From the NCBI GenBank assembly GCA_017849575.1, contig JAFIGV010000003.1:1-64000 (forward strand): a DNA stretch of 64,000 bases. Reading direction: 5' to 3'. Source of the stretch: Flavipsychrobacter sp. GTDB lineage: Bacteria > Bacteroidota > Bacteroidia > Chitinophagales > Chitinophagaceae. A model generated the notes under the pieces. That model did no database searches, was not told the origin of the DNA, and saw only the letters and a program-made list of their open reading frames with translations. This document shows, piece after piece, positions 52,065-60,909 of the stretch (its first letter is position 1; every line of letters starts with the position of its first letter). The translations under genes and the position numbers were made by a program.

Positions 52065-55000
52065 ATGTTTGAAAAAATAATTCAGTTTTCCATAAAAAAC
52101 AAATTGACAGTGGGTGCGTTTACATTGGCGCTCATTGTTTGGGGCGTTATTTCCGCAATTCAGTTACCTATTGATGCAGTGCCCGACATCACAAACAACC
52201 AGGTACAGGTAATTACACAAGCCCCAACATTGGGTGCCCAGGAGGTAGAACAGTTTCTTACTACACCCATTGAGTTGGCGATGGCCAACATTCCCAATGT
52301 AATTGAAAAGCGGAGCATTAGTCGTAGTGGTATTTCGGTAATCACTATTGTGTTTAAAGACAATGCCGACATCTACTGGGCAAGACAGCAGATAAATGAA
52401 AGGCTTAAAGAAGCAGAAGCACAAATTCCGAAGGGATTGGGTGAACCCACGTTAGCACCTATCACTACTGGATTAGGCGAAATATACCACTACATCATTC
52501 ATGCAAAAAAAGGATATGAAAACAAATACACCGCTACTGATTTGCGTACTATGCAGGATTGGATTGTCCGCAGGCAGTTAGCTGGTACAGAGGGTTTAGC
52601 AGAAGTGAGCGGCTGGGGTGGCTATGTAAAGCAGTATGAAATTGCTTTGGATAACGAAAAGCTCAATGCAATGAATATTACCATTCCTGAAATTTATAAA
52701 GCCTTAGAAAGTAATAATGAAAACACAGGCGGCAGCTACATAGAGCAAAGAAGCAATGCCTACTTCATTCGTGGTTTGGGATTGGTAAAGTCGTTGAGTG
52801 ATATCGAGAAAATTGTGGTGAAGAACGTAAACGGAATACCCGTTTTAATTCGTGATGTAGCAACAGTACAGTTTGGTACTGCCACCCGTTACGGAGCAGT
52901 TACAAGAAACGGTGAGGGCGAAGTAGTGGCAGGAATTACACTCATGCTCAAAGGTGAAAACTTTGCACAGGTAATTGCCAACGTAAAAAAGAGGATGGTA
53001 CAAATACAAAAATCATTGCCTGAAGGAGTGGTGATAGAGCCATTCATTGATAGAACTGAATTAGTGAACAGGGCTATGGGTACAGTAGAGAAAAATCTAA
53101 TTGAAGGTGGTTTAATTGTAATATTCATATTGGTATTGCTGTTAGGTAATTTTAGGGCTGGTCTTATTGTAGCTTCAGTAATTCCATTGGCCATGCTTTT
53201 TGCTGTTATACTTATGAATCTTTTTGGTATAAGTGGCAATCTGATGAGTCTAGGAGCGATCGACTTCGGGCTTATTGTCGATGGTGCGGTAATTATAGTA
53301 GAAGCAATTGTTCACAGGATTTATTTGAGTAAACATCATCATGTTGGTTTGCAAAAACTTTCACAATCACAAATGGATGATGAAGTGTTTCAAGCTGCAT
53401 CAAAAATCAGGAGCAGTGCAGCATTTGGCGAAATCATCATCTTAATTGTTTACCTGCCGCTTTTTGCGTTAGTAGGCATCGAGGGGAAAATGTTTAAGCC
53501 AATGGCTCAAACAGTTGCATTTGCAATATTGGGTGCCTTCATACTTTCTTTAACCTATGTGCCAATGATGAGTGCATTATTTCTTAGTAAAAAAACTGCA
53601 TATAAAAAGAATATTTCCGACAGTATAATTGCCTTCTGTCAAAAACTTTATGCACCAATGCTTAATTGGGCTTTACGGTGGAAGAAAACTATTGTGCTTG
53701 CAATGATAGTATTATTTACCGGCAGCTTAATCCTGTTCAACAGCTTAGGAGGTGAATTTATTCCTACACTGGAAGAAGGTGACCTTACTGTTGAAATAAG
53801 GATGGAACAAGGAACATCATTAACGCAGGTTGTAGAAACATTTAGCAAGGCGGAGAAAATTTTGAAAGATAAATTTCCAGAAATAAAACAGGCAGTAACA
53901 AGGATTGGTAGTTCTGAAATTCCAACTGACCCAATGCCCATAGAAAGAGCCGATATGATGCTTTCCATGAAGCCGAAAGAAGAATGGACATCGGCAAATA
54001 CCCGTGAGGCAATGATGGAAAAAATGGAAGAAGCCCTAAGTATTTTGCCGGGGGTTAATGTTGAAATAACACAGCCTATGCAGATGCGTTTTAATGAACT
54101 CATTACAGGCATCAAACAGGATGTGGCAATAAAAATTTATGGTGCAGATTTGGAAATCCTGAGTGCCCAGGCAAATAAAATAGCAGGGCTTATCAAAAAT
54201 GTAAAAGGAGTAAGTGAACCCTTTGTAGAAAAAGTAAGCGGACTGCCACAAATACAGGTGGAATACAACCGTGATAAAATTGCACAATACGGGTTAACCA
54301 TCAGTGATGTAAATATGGTGCTGAAAACTGCTTTTGCAGGAAATGTTGCAGGTGTGGTGTTTGAAGGCGATAAACGCTTTGATATGGTGCTGCGGTTGCA
54401 AAAAGATTTACGGCAGGATTTCAGCAACATTGAAAACCTTTATGTGCCATTACCTTCTGGCAACAAAGTGCCTATTAATCAGGTAGCGGACATATCATTT
54501 AAAACAGCCCCGGCACAAATAAGTCATGAGGACGGGCAACGCAGAATTTTTGTAGGCTTCAATGTTCATGGCAGAGATGTTGAAAGCACGGTAGAAGAAA
54601 TACAACCCATATTAGATGCAAAACTTAAACTGCCAACAGGTTATTATTATACCTATGGTGGTCAGTTTCAAAACCTGAAAGAAGCAAAGGCAAGGTTAGG
54701 TATTGCAGTACCGGTAGCATTATTGCTCATTTTAGTATTACTGTACTTTACATTCAACAGTGTAAAACAATCCTTCCTCATATTTACAGCCGTACCATTA
54801 TCTGCCATTGGTGGCATCATTGCATTGTGGTTAAGAGGTATGCCATTCAGCATTTCGGCAGGTGTAGGTTTCATTGCCTTGTTTGGTGTAGCAGTATTAA
54901 ATGGTATTGTATTGATAGGTTATTTCAACCAGTTAAAAGACGAAGGCATTACCGACATATATGAGAGAGTTAGAAAAGGAACAGCAGTAAGATTAAGACC

Positions 55001-56462
55001 CGTAATAATGACAGCTATGGTAGCATCATTAGGTTTTCTGCCAATGGCACTTTCTACAGGTGCAGGTGGTGAAGTACAAAAACCATTAGCAACCGTTGTG
55101 ATCGGTGGTTTAATTACCGCTACCATATTAACCCTGCTGGTACTTCCTGCACTCTACATTTTATTCAACACAAAAATAAATTTCAAAATAAATAAAATGA
55201 GGAAAACAAAACTTAAAGGTAATTCAACAGTTGTCTTGCTGCTGTTTGCGTTCCTAAGTTTGTTTGCAGAAAATTCTTTTGCTCAAGGCAATCAAAAAAC
55301 ATTGCAGGAGTGTATTGAAATAGCATTAAAGAATAATCTGCAAATGAAAGTTGCAGACTTAAATATCCTGCAATCGCAAACACTGCAAAAAACTGGCTTC
55401 AATCCTGATAAGACAAATTTGCAATTAACACAAGACCCTACCAGTGGAGGCAACATTGACAACAGTATTGGTATTACTCAAACGATTTCTTTCCCAACAG
55501 TATATGCCAATCAAAATAAATTATTGAAACAGGAAACTTTATTGGCTCAAAAATCAAAACTGTTATCGCAAAATGATATTATTAAAGAAGTAACTGAAGC
55601 CTATTACAATTTGCTATATGGTTTGCAAAAAGTAAAACTTTTGCAGCAACAGGATAGCCTTTACAGCAACTTCGTCACACGGGCCACCCTCCGATACAAT
55701 ACAGGTGAAACCAACCTGTTAGAAAAAATGCAGGCGGAAAGTAGATACAAAGAAAACCAACTGCAATTGAAACAGGCAAATACTACTGTAAACAGTTATC
55801 AAGTGGCATTACAAAAATGGCTGAATACAACTGAGCTGATAATGCCAAAAGAAATGGAGTTGTCAAAACTGCCGGATGTTTTTATGGCTGATACGATTGT
55901 GTTAAAGTCCAATCCGGTAATACAGTATTACAATCAAAAGCTGAATGTAAATACGGCTCAGGTTAAGGTTGAAAGAAGCAAACTGTTGCCGGATTTGTAT
56001 GCAGGCTATTACCATCAAATGGTTGTTAATGGTTTTGATCCTGCAAAAATCAATCGCAATTATTTCCCTGGCACAAGGATAGCAGGCTTTCAGGTCGGTA
56101 TTGGTGTTCCTTTATTCTTCGGTTCACAAAAGGCTAAAATTAAAGCGGCTCAAATCAATATTGCTGTAGTTGAAACAGAGAAACAGCAAACGCTGCTATA
56201 CCTGCAAAGCAATTATGTTATTCAGTACAATGAATATCTGAAAGCTAAAGAGGGTCTTCAATACTACGAAACCACAGGTTTAAAACAGGCTGATGATATT
56301 ATCCGTATTTCAAACACGGCATATACCAAAGGTGAAATTGGCTACATGGAGTATATCCAAAATCTGCAAACCGCTATCAATACAAAACTGCAATATACCG
56401 ATGCAGTAAACCAGTTCAATCAGTCCATTATATTGTTAAACTATTTAAAAGGGAACAAATAA
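52065..56462 (+). CDS. Fused CusA/CzcA RND pump and CusC/TolC-type channel
   Basis: This is a 1465-residue fusion. Residues 1 to about 1040 are a heavy-metal RND pump of the CusA/CzcA family, with 12 membrane helices and two large periplasmic loops (PIDAVPDITNNQVQV, GAIDFGLIVDGAVIIVEA holding the charged TM4 motif, RLRPVIMTAMVASLGFLPMALS). From about residue 1045 an OMF/TolC channel follows. It begins like an independent protein with a signal peptide (MRKTKLKGNS, LLLFAFLSLFAENSFAQ), then GNQKTLQECIEIALKNNLQMKVADLNILQ. There is no stop between them. Such fusions are known in Bacteroidota. It pumps metal ions out with CusB downstream. Confidence 0.94.
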   Translation: MFEKIIQFSIKNKLTVGAFTLALIVWGVISAIQLPIDAVPDITNNQVQVITQAPTLGAQEVEQFLTTPIELAMANIPNVIEKRSISRSGISVITIVFKDNADIYWARQQINERLKEAEAQIPKGLGEPTLAPITTGLGEIYHYIIHAKKGYENKYTATDLRTMQDWIVRRQLAGTEGLAEVSGWGGYVKQYEIALDNEKLNAMNITIPEIYKALESNNENTGGSYIEQRSNAYFIRGLGLVKSLSDIEKIVVKNVNGIPVLIRDVATVQFGTATRYGAVTRNGEGEVVAGITLMLKGENFAQVIANVKKRMVQIQKSLPEGVVIEPFIDRTELVNRAMGTVEKNLIEGGLIVIFILVLLLGNFRAGLIVASVIPLAMLFAVILMNLFGISGNLMSLGAIDFGLIVDGAVIIVEAIVHRIYLSKHHHVGLQKLSQSQMDDEVFQAASKIRSSAAFGEIIILIVYLPLFALVGIEGKMFKPMAQTVAFAILGAFILSLTYVPMMSALFLSKKTAYKKNISDSIIAFCQKLYAPMLNWALRWKKTIVLAMIVLFTGSLILFNSLGGEFIPTLEEGDLTVEIRMEQGTSLTQVVETFSKAEKILKDKFPEIKQAVTRIGSSEIPTDPMPIERADMMLSMKPKEEWTSANTREAMMEKMEEALSILPGVNVEITQPMQMRFNELITGIKQDVAIKIYGADLEILSAQANKIAGLIKNVKGVSEPFVEKVSGLPQIQVEYNRDKIAQYGLTISDVNMVLKTAFAGNVAGVVFEGDKRFDMVLRLQKDLRQDFSNIENLYVPLPSGNKVPINQVADISFKTAPAQISHEDGQRRIFVGFNVHGRDVESTVEEIQPILDAKLKLPTGYYYTYGGQFQNLKEAKARLGIAVPVALLLILVLLYFTFNSVKQSFLIFTAVPLSAIGGIIALWLRGMPFSISAGVGFIALFGVAVLNGIVLIGYFNQLKDEGITDIYERVRKGTAVRLRPVIMTAMVASLGFLPMALSTGAGGEVQKPLATVVIGGLITATILTLLVLPALYILFNTKINFKINKMRKTKLKGNSTVVLLLFAFLSLFAENSFAQGNQKTLQECIEIALKNNLQMKVADLNILQSQTLQKTGFNPDKTNLQLTQDPTSGGNIDNSIGITQTISFPTVYANQNKLLKQETLLAQKSKLLSQNDIIKEVTEAYYNLLYGLQKVKLLQQQDSLYSNFVTRATLRYNTGETNLLEKMQAESRYKENQLQLKQANTTVNSYQVALQKWLNTTELIMPKEMELSKLPDVFMADTIVLKSNPVIQYYNQKLNVNTAQVKVERSKLLPDLYAGYYHQMVVNGFDPAKINRNYFPGTRIAGFQVGIGVPLFFGSQKAKIKAAQINIAVVETEKQQTLLYLQSNYVIQYNEYLKAKEGLQYYETTGLKQADDIIRISNTAYTKGEIGYMEYIQNLQTAINTKLQYTDAVNQFNQSIILLNYLKGNK

Positions 56463-56463
56463 A

Positions 56464-57705
56464 ATGAAGTCAATAAAAATAAAATCAATCATAGCATTTG
56501 CATTTTTTGCAGTTGCAATAAGTTTTACATCCTGCAAGCAGGGCGGAAAGGCAGAAACTAAAGAAGCAGATAAGCCAAAAGAAGAACACAGCGAAGCAAT
56601 TGAAATTTCAGAACAGCAAATGAAAGCCGTAGGTATTGAGTTAGGTACAATAGAAATGAAAAACCTGAACAGTGTGGTAAAGTCAAGCGGTCAATTGGAG
56701 GTGCCGCCACAAAACAAAGCCGATGTAAATTCTTTGGTTTCAGGCATTATTAAGAAAGTACTGGTGATGGAAGGCAGTTTTGTCCGCCAGGGACAGACTG
56801 TAGCAATTTTAGAAAATACAGACATTATAAAATTGCAGCAGGAATACCTGATGCTGAAAAAAGAGTTTGTGTACACTCAGCAGGAATACCAACGCCAAAA
56901 AGAACTCAATACCGAAAGTGCTGGTACTGGTAAGGTATTTCAACAGGCGGCATCAAAATATGAAACAGATAAAGCAAGACTGCAAGGAATTGAAACCCAA
57001 TTACAGCAATTGAACATCAGCCCTGCATCCGTAGCCAATGGTAAATTTGTAAGCCAAATTCCTATCAATACCCCCATCAGTGGTGTCATAGGGCACATTA
57101 AAATAAAAACAGGCAGCTATATTGACATGCAAACTTCACTCATGGATATTGTAGATAACTCCCAGGTGCATTGCGATTTGCAGGTGTATGAAAAAGATTT
57201 ATTCAAAGTGAAAAACGGACAGAAAGTAGAGTTTATTCTCACCAACCAAAACAATAAGCAAATCACAGGTACAATTTTTGGCATCAATCAGTCTTTTGAA
57301 AATGAAAACAAATCTGTAATTGTTCATGCAAAAATTAATATTACAGGTAGCATCCGGTTATTGCCTGGAATGTATGTATCTGCATTGATTAATGTAGGCA
57401 ATCAAACGGTGCAGGCAGTTCCTGTTGATGCAGTGGTAAGTGCAGAAGGCAAGCAATATATTTTTATGGTAATTGCAGAAGAAGAAAAGACAGAAGAAAA
57501 AGAACCAAAAGAAAAAACTGAAATGGATACTGATAGCAAAGCTGAAAAAAACATGCGATTTAAAAGAGTAGAAGTAACCACAGGCGTAACAGAATTAGGC
57601 TACATAGAAATAACACCACTTGAAGAATTGCCGAAAAATGCAAAAATTGTTACCAAAGGTACTTTTTATGTGTTATCAAAAGCAGCAGGTGGCGAAGAAG
57701 AATAA
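56464..57705 (+). CDS. RND periplasmic adaptor (CusB/CzcB type)
   Basis: This is a 413-residue lipoprotein (lipobox TSC in ISFTSCKQGG). It has the membrane-fusion architecture: barrel-sandwich halves (NSLVSGIIKKVLVMEGSFVRQGQTVAIL and INTPISGVIGHIKIKTGSYI) around a coiled coil (about 120-180), then beta-barrel and C-terminal domains. It starts one base behind the pump stop. A charged insert (EEKTEEKEPKEKTEMD) lies near residue 345. It would link the pump to its channel. Confidence 0.93.
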   Translation: MKSIKIKSIIAFAFFAVAISFTSCKQGGKAETKEADKPKEEHSEAIEISEQQMKAVGIELGTIEMKNLNSVVKSSGQLEVPPQNKADVNSLVSGIIKKVLVMEGSFVRQGQTVAILENTDIIKLQQEYLMLKKEFVYTQQEYQRQKELNTESAGTGKVFQQAASKYETDKARLQGIETQLQQLNISPASVANGKFVSQIPINTPISGVIGHIKIKTGSYIDMQTSLMDIVDNSQVHCDLQVYEKDLFKVKNGQKVEFILTNQNNKQITGTIFGINQSFENENKSVIVHAKINITGSIRLLPGMYVSALINVGNQTVQAVPVDAVVSAEGKQYIFMVIAEEEKTEEKEPKEKTEMDTDSKAEKNMRFKRVEVTTGVTELGYIEITPLEELPKNAKIVTKGTFYVLSKAAGGEEE

Positions 57706-57795
57706 TAAAAGTAAATTATGACAAACACAACACAATTCTCCGATGTTCAAAGAATACCGAAAAATGAGGTTTTAAACATGAAAAAATAAAAATCA

Positions 57796-58020
57796 ATGAA
57801 AAATGTAAATCAACTTATGCAAGAAATAATCTCAATCTCTTCAACGATTGAATCAGATTATCCTGAACTATACAAGTATTTGGATGAAACTCCCTTCAAG
57901 ATTTGTGAAACCAATAAAAATGAAATCTGTATTTCAGATTTAGAAGAATACCTTAAAACCCTGAAGGAACAACTTAAGGATTACATTTCCTCGCATAATA
58001 AATTAAACGGAAAAAAATGA
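57796..58020 (+). CDS. Small hypothetical protein of the metal operon
   Basis: This 74-residue acidic helical protein has no signal peptide or membrane segment. It has two Cys (FKICETN, NEICISD). Its last codons overlap the ATPase start by four bases (ATGA). Similar small helical proteins occur next to metal ATPases in Bacteroidota, but I cannot name a family. Confidence 0.65.
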   Translation: MKNVNQLMQEIISISSTIESDYPELYKYLDETPFKICETNKNEICISDLEEYLKTLKEQLKDYISSHNKLNGKK

Positions 58021-60050
58021 TAAATACAGATCCAAATCACGTTCATACCTACGATGCAGAAGGAAAGATTAATTGCTGTACTTTAGAAGATAGAGTGTAC
58101 GGTAAAGCTGGTGCAGATAATTTGCTACATGACATAAAAGCAAATGACAGTAAGCCTGTTCAAAAAACGGAAATAGCTGAAAGTAGTATACTCAAACAAT
58201 ATCTTCCGGCTATCATCAGTTTTAGTATGCTGCTTATTGGCATTGCCGCAGATAATTATTTTAAGCCTGCTTTTTTTACACAATATATTCGCTTTGCATG
58301 GTATGCAATGGCCTACCTGCCAGTTGGCTTTCCTGTAATAAAAGAAGGTTGGGAAGCTATTCTTAAAAAGGAGTTCTTTACAGAGTTCACATTAATGGTT
58401 TTGGCAACTTCAGGGGCCTTTGCCATAGGGCAATATCCAGAAGGCGTAGCCGTGATGTTATTCTATGCCATAGGAGAATTGTTTCAAAGTGCAGCAGTAA
58501 GAAGAGCAAAGAATAATATTAAAGCCTTATTGGATGTTCGTCCATCCTCTGCCAGTGTTTTTAGAAATAATAGGTACGAAGATGTAAAACCCGAAGAAGT
58601 TCAAATAAACGAAACTATTCAAATAAAGGCGGGTGAAAAAGTGCCGCTGGATGGCGAAATGCTAAGTGATGGCAGTAGCTTCAATACAGCAGCCCTTACA
58701 GGCGAAAGCAAACCAAAATCAATTTACAAAGGAGAACAGGTATTGGCAGGTATGCTTAACCTTGACAAGGTAATTGAACTAAAAGTAACCAAAAAATTTG
58801 CCGACAGTTCACTGGCACGCATTTTAGACATGGTGCAAAATGCAACAGCCCGCAAAGCAAAAACAGAATTATTGATAAGAAAGTTTGCAAAAATCTATAC
58901 ACCCATTGTATTCTTTTTAGCCGTTGCGTTGGTTGTAATTCCCTACTTCGTTGTAAGCGATTATGTATTTGCACAATGGCTGTACAGGGCATTAATTTTC
59001 TTGGTTATCAGTTGTCCTTGTGCCTTGGTCATTTCCATTCCTCTAGGCTATTTTGGCGGCATTGGTGCAGCCAGCAAAAACGGTATTCTTTTCAAAGGCT
59101 CAAATTACCTGGAGCTTATAACCAAACTAAATACCGTTGTAATGGACAAGACCGGAACACTTACCGCAGGTGTTTTTAGAGTGCAGGAAATTGTTACTAA
59201 CGGCATGGATAAAACAGAGTTCATCAAAATATTAGCAGCATTAGAAAGCAAATCCACACACCCCATTGCCAAAGCTATTGCCGAATATGAAAAAAACGAA
59301 ATCCAAACTTATCAGGCAGATGATATAGAGGAAATTTCAGGGCATGGTTTAAAAGGAAATGTAAACGGTAAAGAAGTATTAGCGGGTAACACCAAATTAC
59401 TAAAGAAATTCAACATCAGCTATGATACTGCCATTGATGAAATTGTTGAAAGCATTGTTGTTGTCGCTATCAATAACCAATATAGTGGTTATGTGCTCAT
59501 TGCCGATGAAGTAAAAGAAGATGCACAGGAAGCCATTAAGCAAATGCATCTGAACGGTATTACTCAGATTGTAATGCTCAGTGGCGACAAAAATGCAATC
59601 ACTCAAAAAGTAGCAAAGCACATTGGTATTGATACAGCCTTTGGCGATTTATTACCCGAAAACAAAGTGCAGAAAGTAGAGGAATTAAAGCAGGACACAA
59701 CAAAAATTATTGCCTTTGTGGGCGATGGTATCAACGATGCTCCCGTTTTGGCATTAAGCGATGTAGGTATTGCAATGGGTGCAATGGGCAGTGATGCAGC
59801 CATTGAAACAGCTGATGTGGTAATACAAACCGACCAGCCTTCAAAAATTGCCACCGCCATTAAAATAGGCAAAGCCACCCGCAGCATTGTTATTCAGAAT
59901 ATCGTCTTGGCATTTGCCGTAAAAATTATCGTATTGGCTTTAGGTGCAGGTGGTTTAGCCACCATGTGGGAAGCTGTGTTTGCTGATGTAGGAGTAGCGT
60001 TGTTAGCAATCCTGAATGCAGTGAGAATACAACGGATGAAGTTTGTTTAA
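58017..60050 (+). CDS. Heavy-metal P-type ATPase (ZntA/CadA-like)
   Basis: This is a 677-residue P1B ATPase. The N terminus lacks the usual metal-binding HMA domain and instead has a short His/Cys stretch (NHVHTYDAEGKINCCTLEDR). The membrane site is SCPCALVISIP (Cys-Pro-Cys). The phosphorylation site is VVMDKTGTLTAGV, then SKSTHPIAKAIAEYE (His-Pro) and VGDGINDAPVLALSDVGIAMGA. TM8 carries FADVGVALLAILNA; the Asp in this helix is typical of Zn/Cd/Pb exporters (P1B-2). It would move Zn2+, Cd2+ or Pb2+ to the periplasm, where CusABC-type export can follow. Confidence 0.94.
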   Translation: MINTDPNHVHTYDAEGKINCCTLEDRVYGKAGADNLLHDIKANDSKPVQKTEIAESSILKQYLPAIISFSMLLIGIAADNYFKPAFFTQYIRFAWYAMAYLPVGFPVIKEGWEAILKKEFFTEFTLMVLATSGAFAIGQYPEGVAVMLFYAIGELFQSAAVRRAKNNIKALLDVRPSSASVFRNNRYEDVKPEEVQINETIQIKAGEKVPLDGEMLSDGSSFNTAALTGESKPKSIYKGEQVLAGMLNLDKVIELKVTKKFADSSLARILDMVQNATARKAKTELLIRKFAKIYTPIVFFLAVALVVIPYFVVSDYVFAQWLYRALIFLVISCPCALVISIPLGYFGGIGAASKNGILFKGSNYLELITKLNTVVMDKTGTLTAGVFRVQEIVTNGMDKTEFIKILAALESKSTHPIAKAIAEYEKNEIQTYQADDIEEISGHGLKGNVNGKEVLAGNTKLLKKFNISYDTAIDEIVESIVVVAINNQYSGYVLIADEVKEDAQEAIKQMHLNGITQIVMLSGDKNAITQKVAKHIGIDTAFGDLLPENKVQKVEELKQDTTKIIAFVGDGINDAPVLALSDVGIAMGAMGSDAAIETADVVIQTDQPSKIATAIKIGKATRSIVIQNIVLAFAVKIIVLALGAGGLATMWEAVFADVGVALLAILNAVRIQRMKFV

Positions 60051-60305
60051 TATAAGCGAAGAATTGCCGATCTTTTTGAAAGAGGCTTACTCCAAAAAGA
60101 GGACGATAACAAGTGGATTTAAGTACCGCATAAAGAAATAAGCATCAAGGACAAATTGTCCTTGATTGCACCGGATAGCAAAAAAGCCCGATAACGGCTT
60201 TAGGAACAAGAAAAAAACAGGCATAATGAATTGAAATACAGTAAAATAGTTCTTTGTTGGAGGAGTAGTAAGCCAGGGCATCGGTGGCCGGAGTGGCCGG
60301 TAACC
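60051..60305. other. Remnant stretch behind the ATPase gene
   Basis: No intact gene is supported. A perfect palindrome (11-bp arms, one central base; 60144-60166, ATCAAGGACAA...) and a smaller hairpin (60184-60202, AAAGCC/GGCTTT) lie here. A short frame right behind the ATPase (60053-60120, reads RRIADLFERGLLQKEDDNKW) looks like a protein C terminus without its gene. The stretch leads into the primase tail fragment. Confidence 0.5.
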
Positions 60306-60431
60306 CGCCAGCAAGCCGTTGAAATCGGCAAACAGTTCCAGCTTTCTCCCCGTACCGTGGACGACATTCTTCACAATGCCACCGGCAAGGCATTGGAAAA
60401 ACTCAAAGCCGGCCACTACCGCAAAATTTAA
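60306..60431 (+). pseudogene. Second copy of the primase 3' tail
   Basis: The fragment encodes RQQAVEIGKQFQLSPRTVDD and on to the stop, matching the last 40 residues of the DUF3987-type protein; 60306-60346 is identical to 51258-51298 over 41 bases. Further on, the copies differ at many third positions but keep the protein (LHNATGK, then KLKAG). No start or upstream part of the gene accompanies it, so it is a remnant of a related element or the scar of a recombination that brought in the metal cargo. Confidence 0.85.
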
Positions 60432-60456
60432 CCTTCATCTTTTTCCAGGCATAGCT

Positions 60457-60485
60457 CCCCATACGGCATACCCGATGGGGTTTTT
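60457..60485 (+). terminator. Hairpin with T run
   Basis: CCCCAT (60457-60462) pairs with ATGGGG (60475-60480), with a 12-base loop, followed by five T. It probably ends transcription entering from the metal operon. Confidence 0.55.
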
Positions 60486-60491
60486 GCTTTG

Positions 60492-60539
60492 TTTGCAAAC
60501 TTTGCAGCGTTTGCAGCCCTGCCCACCCCATGAGGTGGG
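60492..60539 (+). repeat. Nine-base TTTGCA array and hairpin, second copy
   Basis: TTTGCA units at 60492, 60501 and 60510 keep a period of nine. A CCCACC/GGTGGG hairpin (60522-60539) follows. The arrangement parallels 51384-51430 after the full primase gene. Confidence 0.65.
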
Positions 60540-60578
60540 TTTGCTATTCTTTTTAGTATTTACTTTCACTTGTTTGCT

Positions 60579-60586
60579 TATATTTG
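60579..60586 (+). promoter_or_regulatory. TAnnTTTG promoter core for the XRE-helicase operon
   Basis: TATATTTG lies 29 bases before the ATG at 60616. Confidence 0.5.
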
Positions 60587-60615
60587 CCAATATCTGTCAA
60601 GACAATAAGTTTACA

Positions 60616-60909
60616 ATGGCAACACAATTTGGTGAGCGAATAAGGGAGCTTAGGACAAAGCAAAAATTGCTTTTGCGGCATGTTGCTTCTAAGTTAGATG
60701 TTGACACATCCATTATCAGCAAAATTGAACGTGGTGAACGTCCAATAAAGAAAGAGCAGATTGCTGTTTTAGCTGAAATCCTGAAAGCTGATAAGATTGA
60801 ATTGGAAACCCTTTGGCTGGCCGATCAGCTTATGCAGTTGGTAAAAGATGAACCAACTGCCGATGAAGCATTGAAAACTGTATCTAAAAAAATTAAGAGA
60901 GCAAAGTAA
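60616..60909 (+). CDS. XRE-family transcriptional regulator
   Basis: This 97-residue protein has a Cro/CI-type HTH at about residues 7-60 (FGERIRELRTKQKLLLRHVA, LDVDTSIISKIERGERPIKK). The rest is a short helical dimerisation-like tail. ATG 60616 gives the usual XRE start; the longer frame upstream reads the primase fragment in another frame. Its TAA overlaps the ATG of the helicase gene (TAATG), so the two are translated together. Such regulators often control restriction-modification operons and can act as C proteins. Confidence 0.9.
   Translation: MATQFGERIRELRTKQKLLLRHVASKLDVDTSIISKIERGERPIKKEQIAVLAEILKADKIELETLWLADQLMQLVKDEPTADEALKTVSKKIKRAK

Noticed and set aside
57718-57789. 23-codon frame between adaptor and small hypothetical gene
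   Set aside because: Too short and without any recognisable feature; could be a leader peptide but nothing supports it.
60087-60416. 109-codon minus-strand frame
   Set aside because: Antisense to the primase fragment and palindromes, with no domain.
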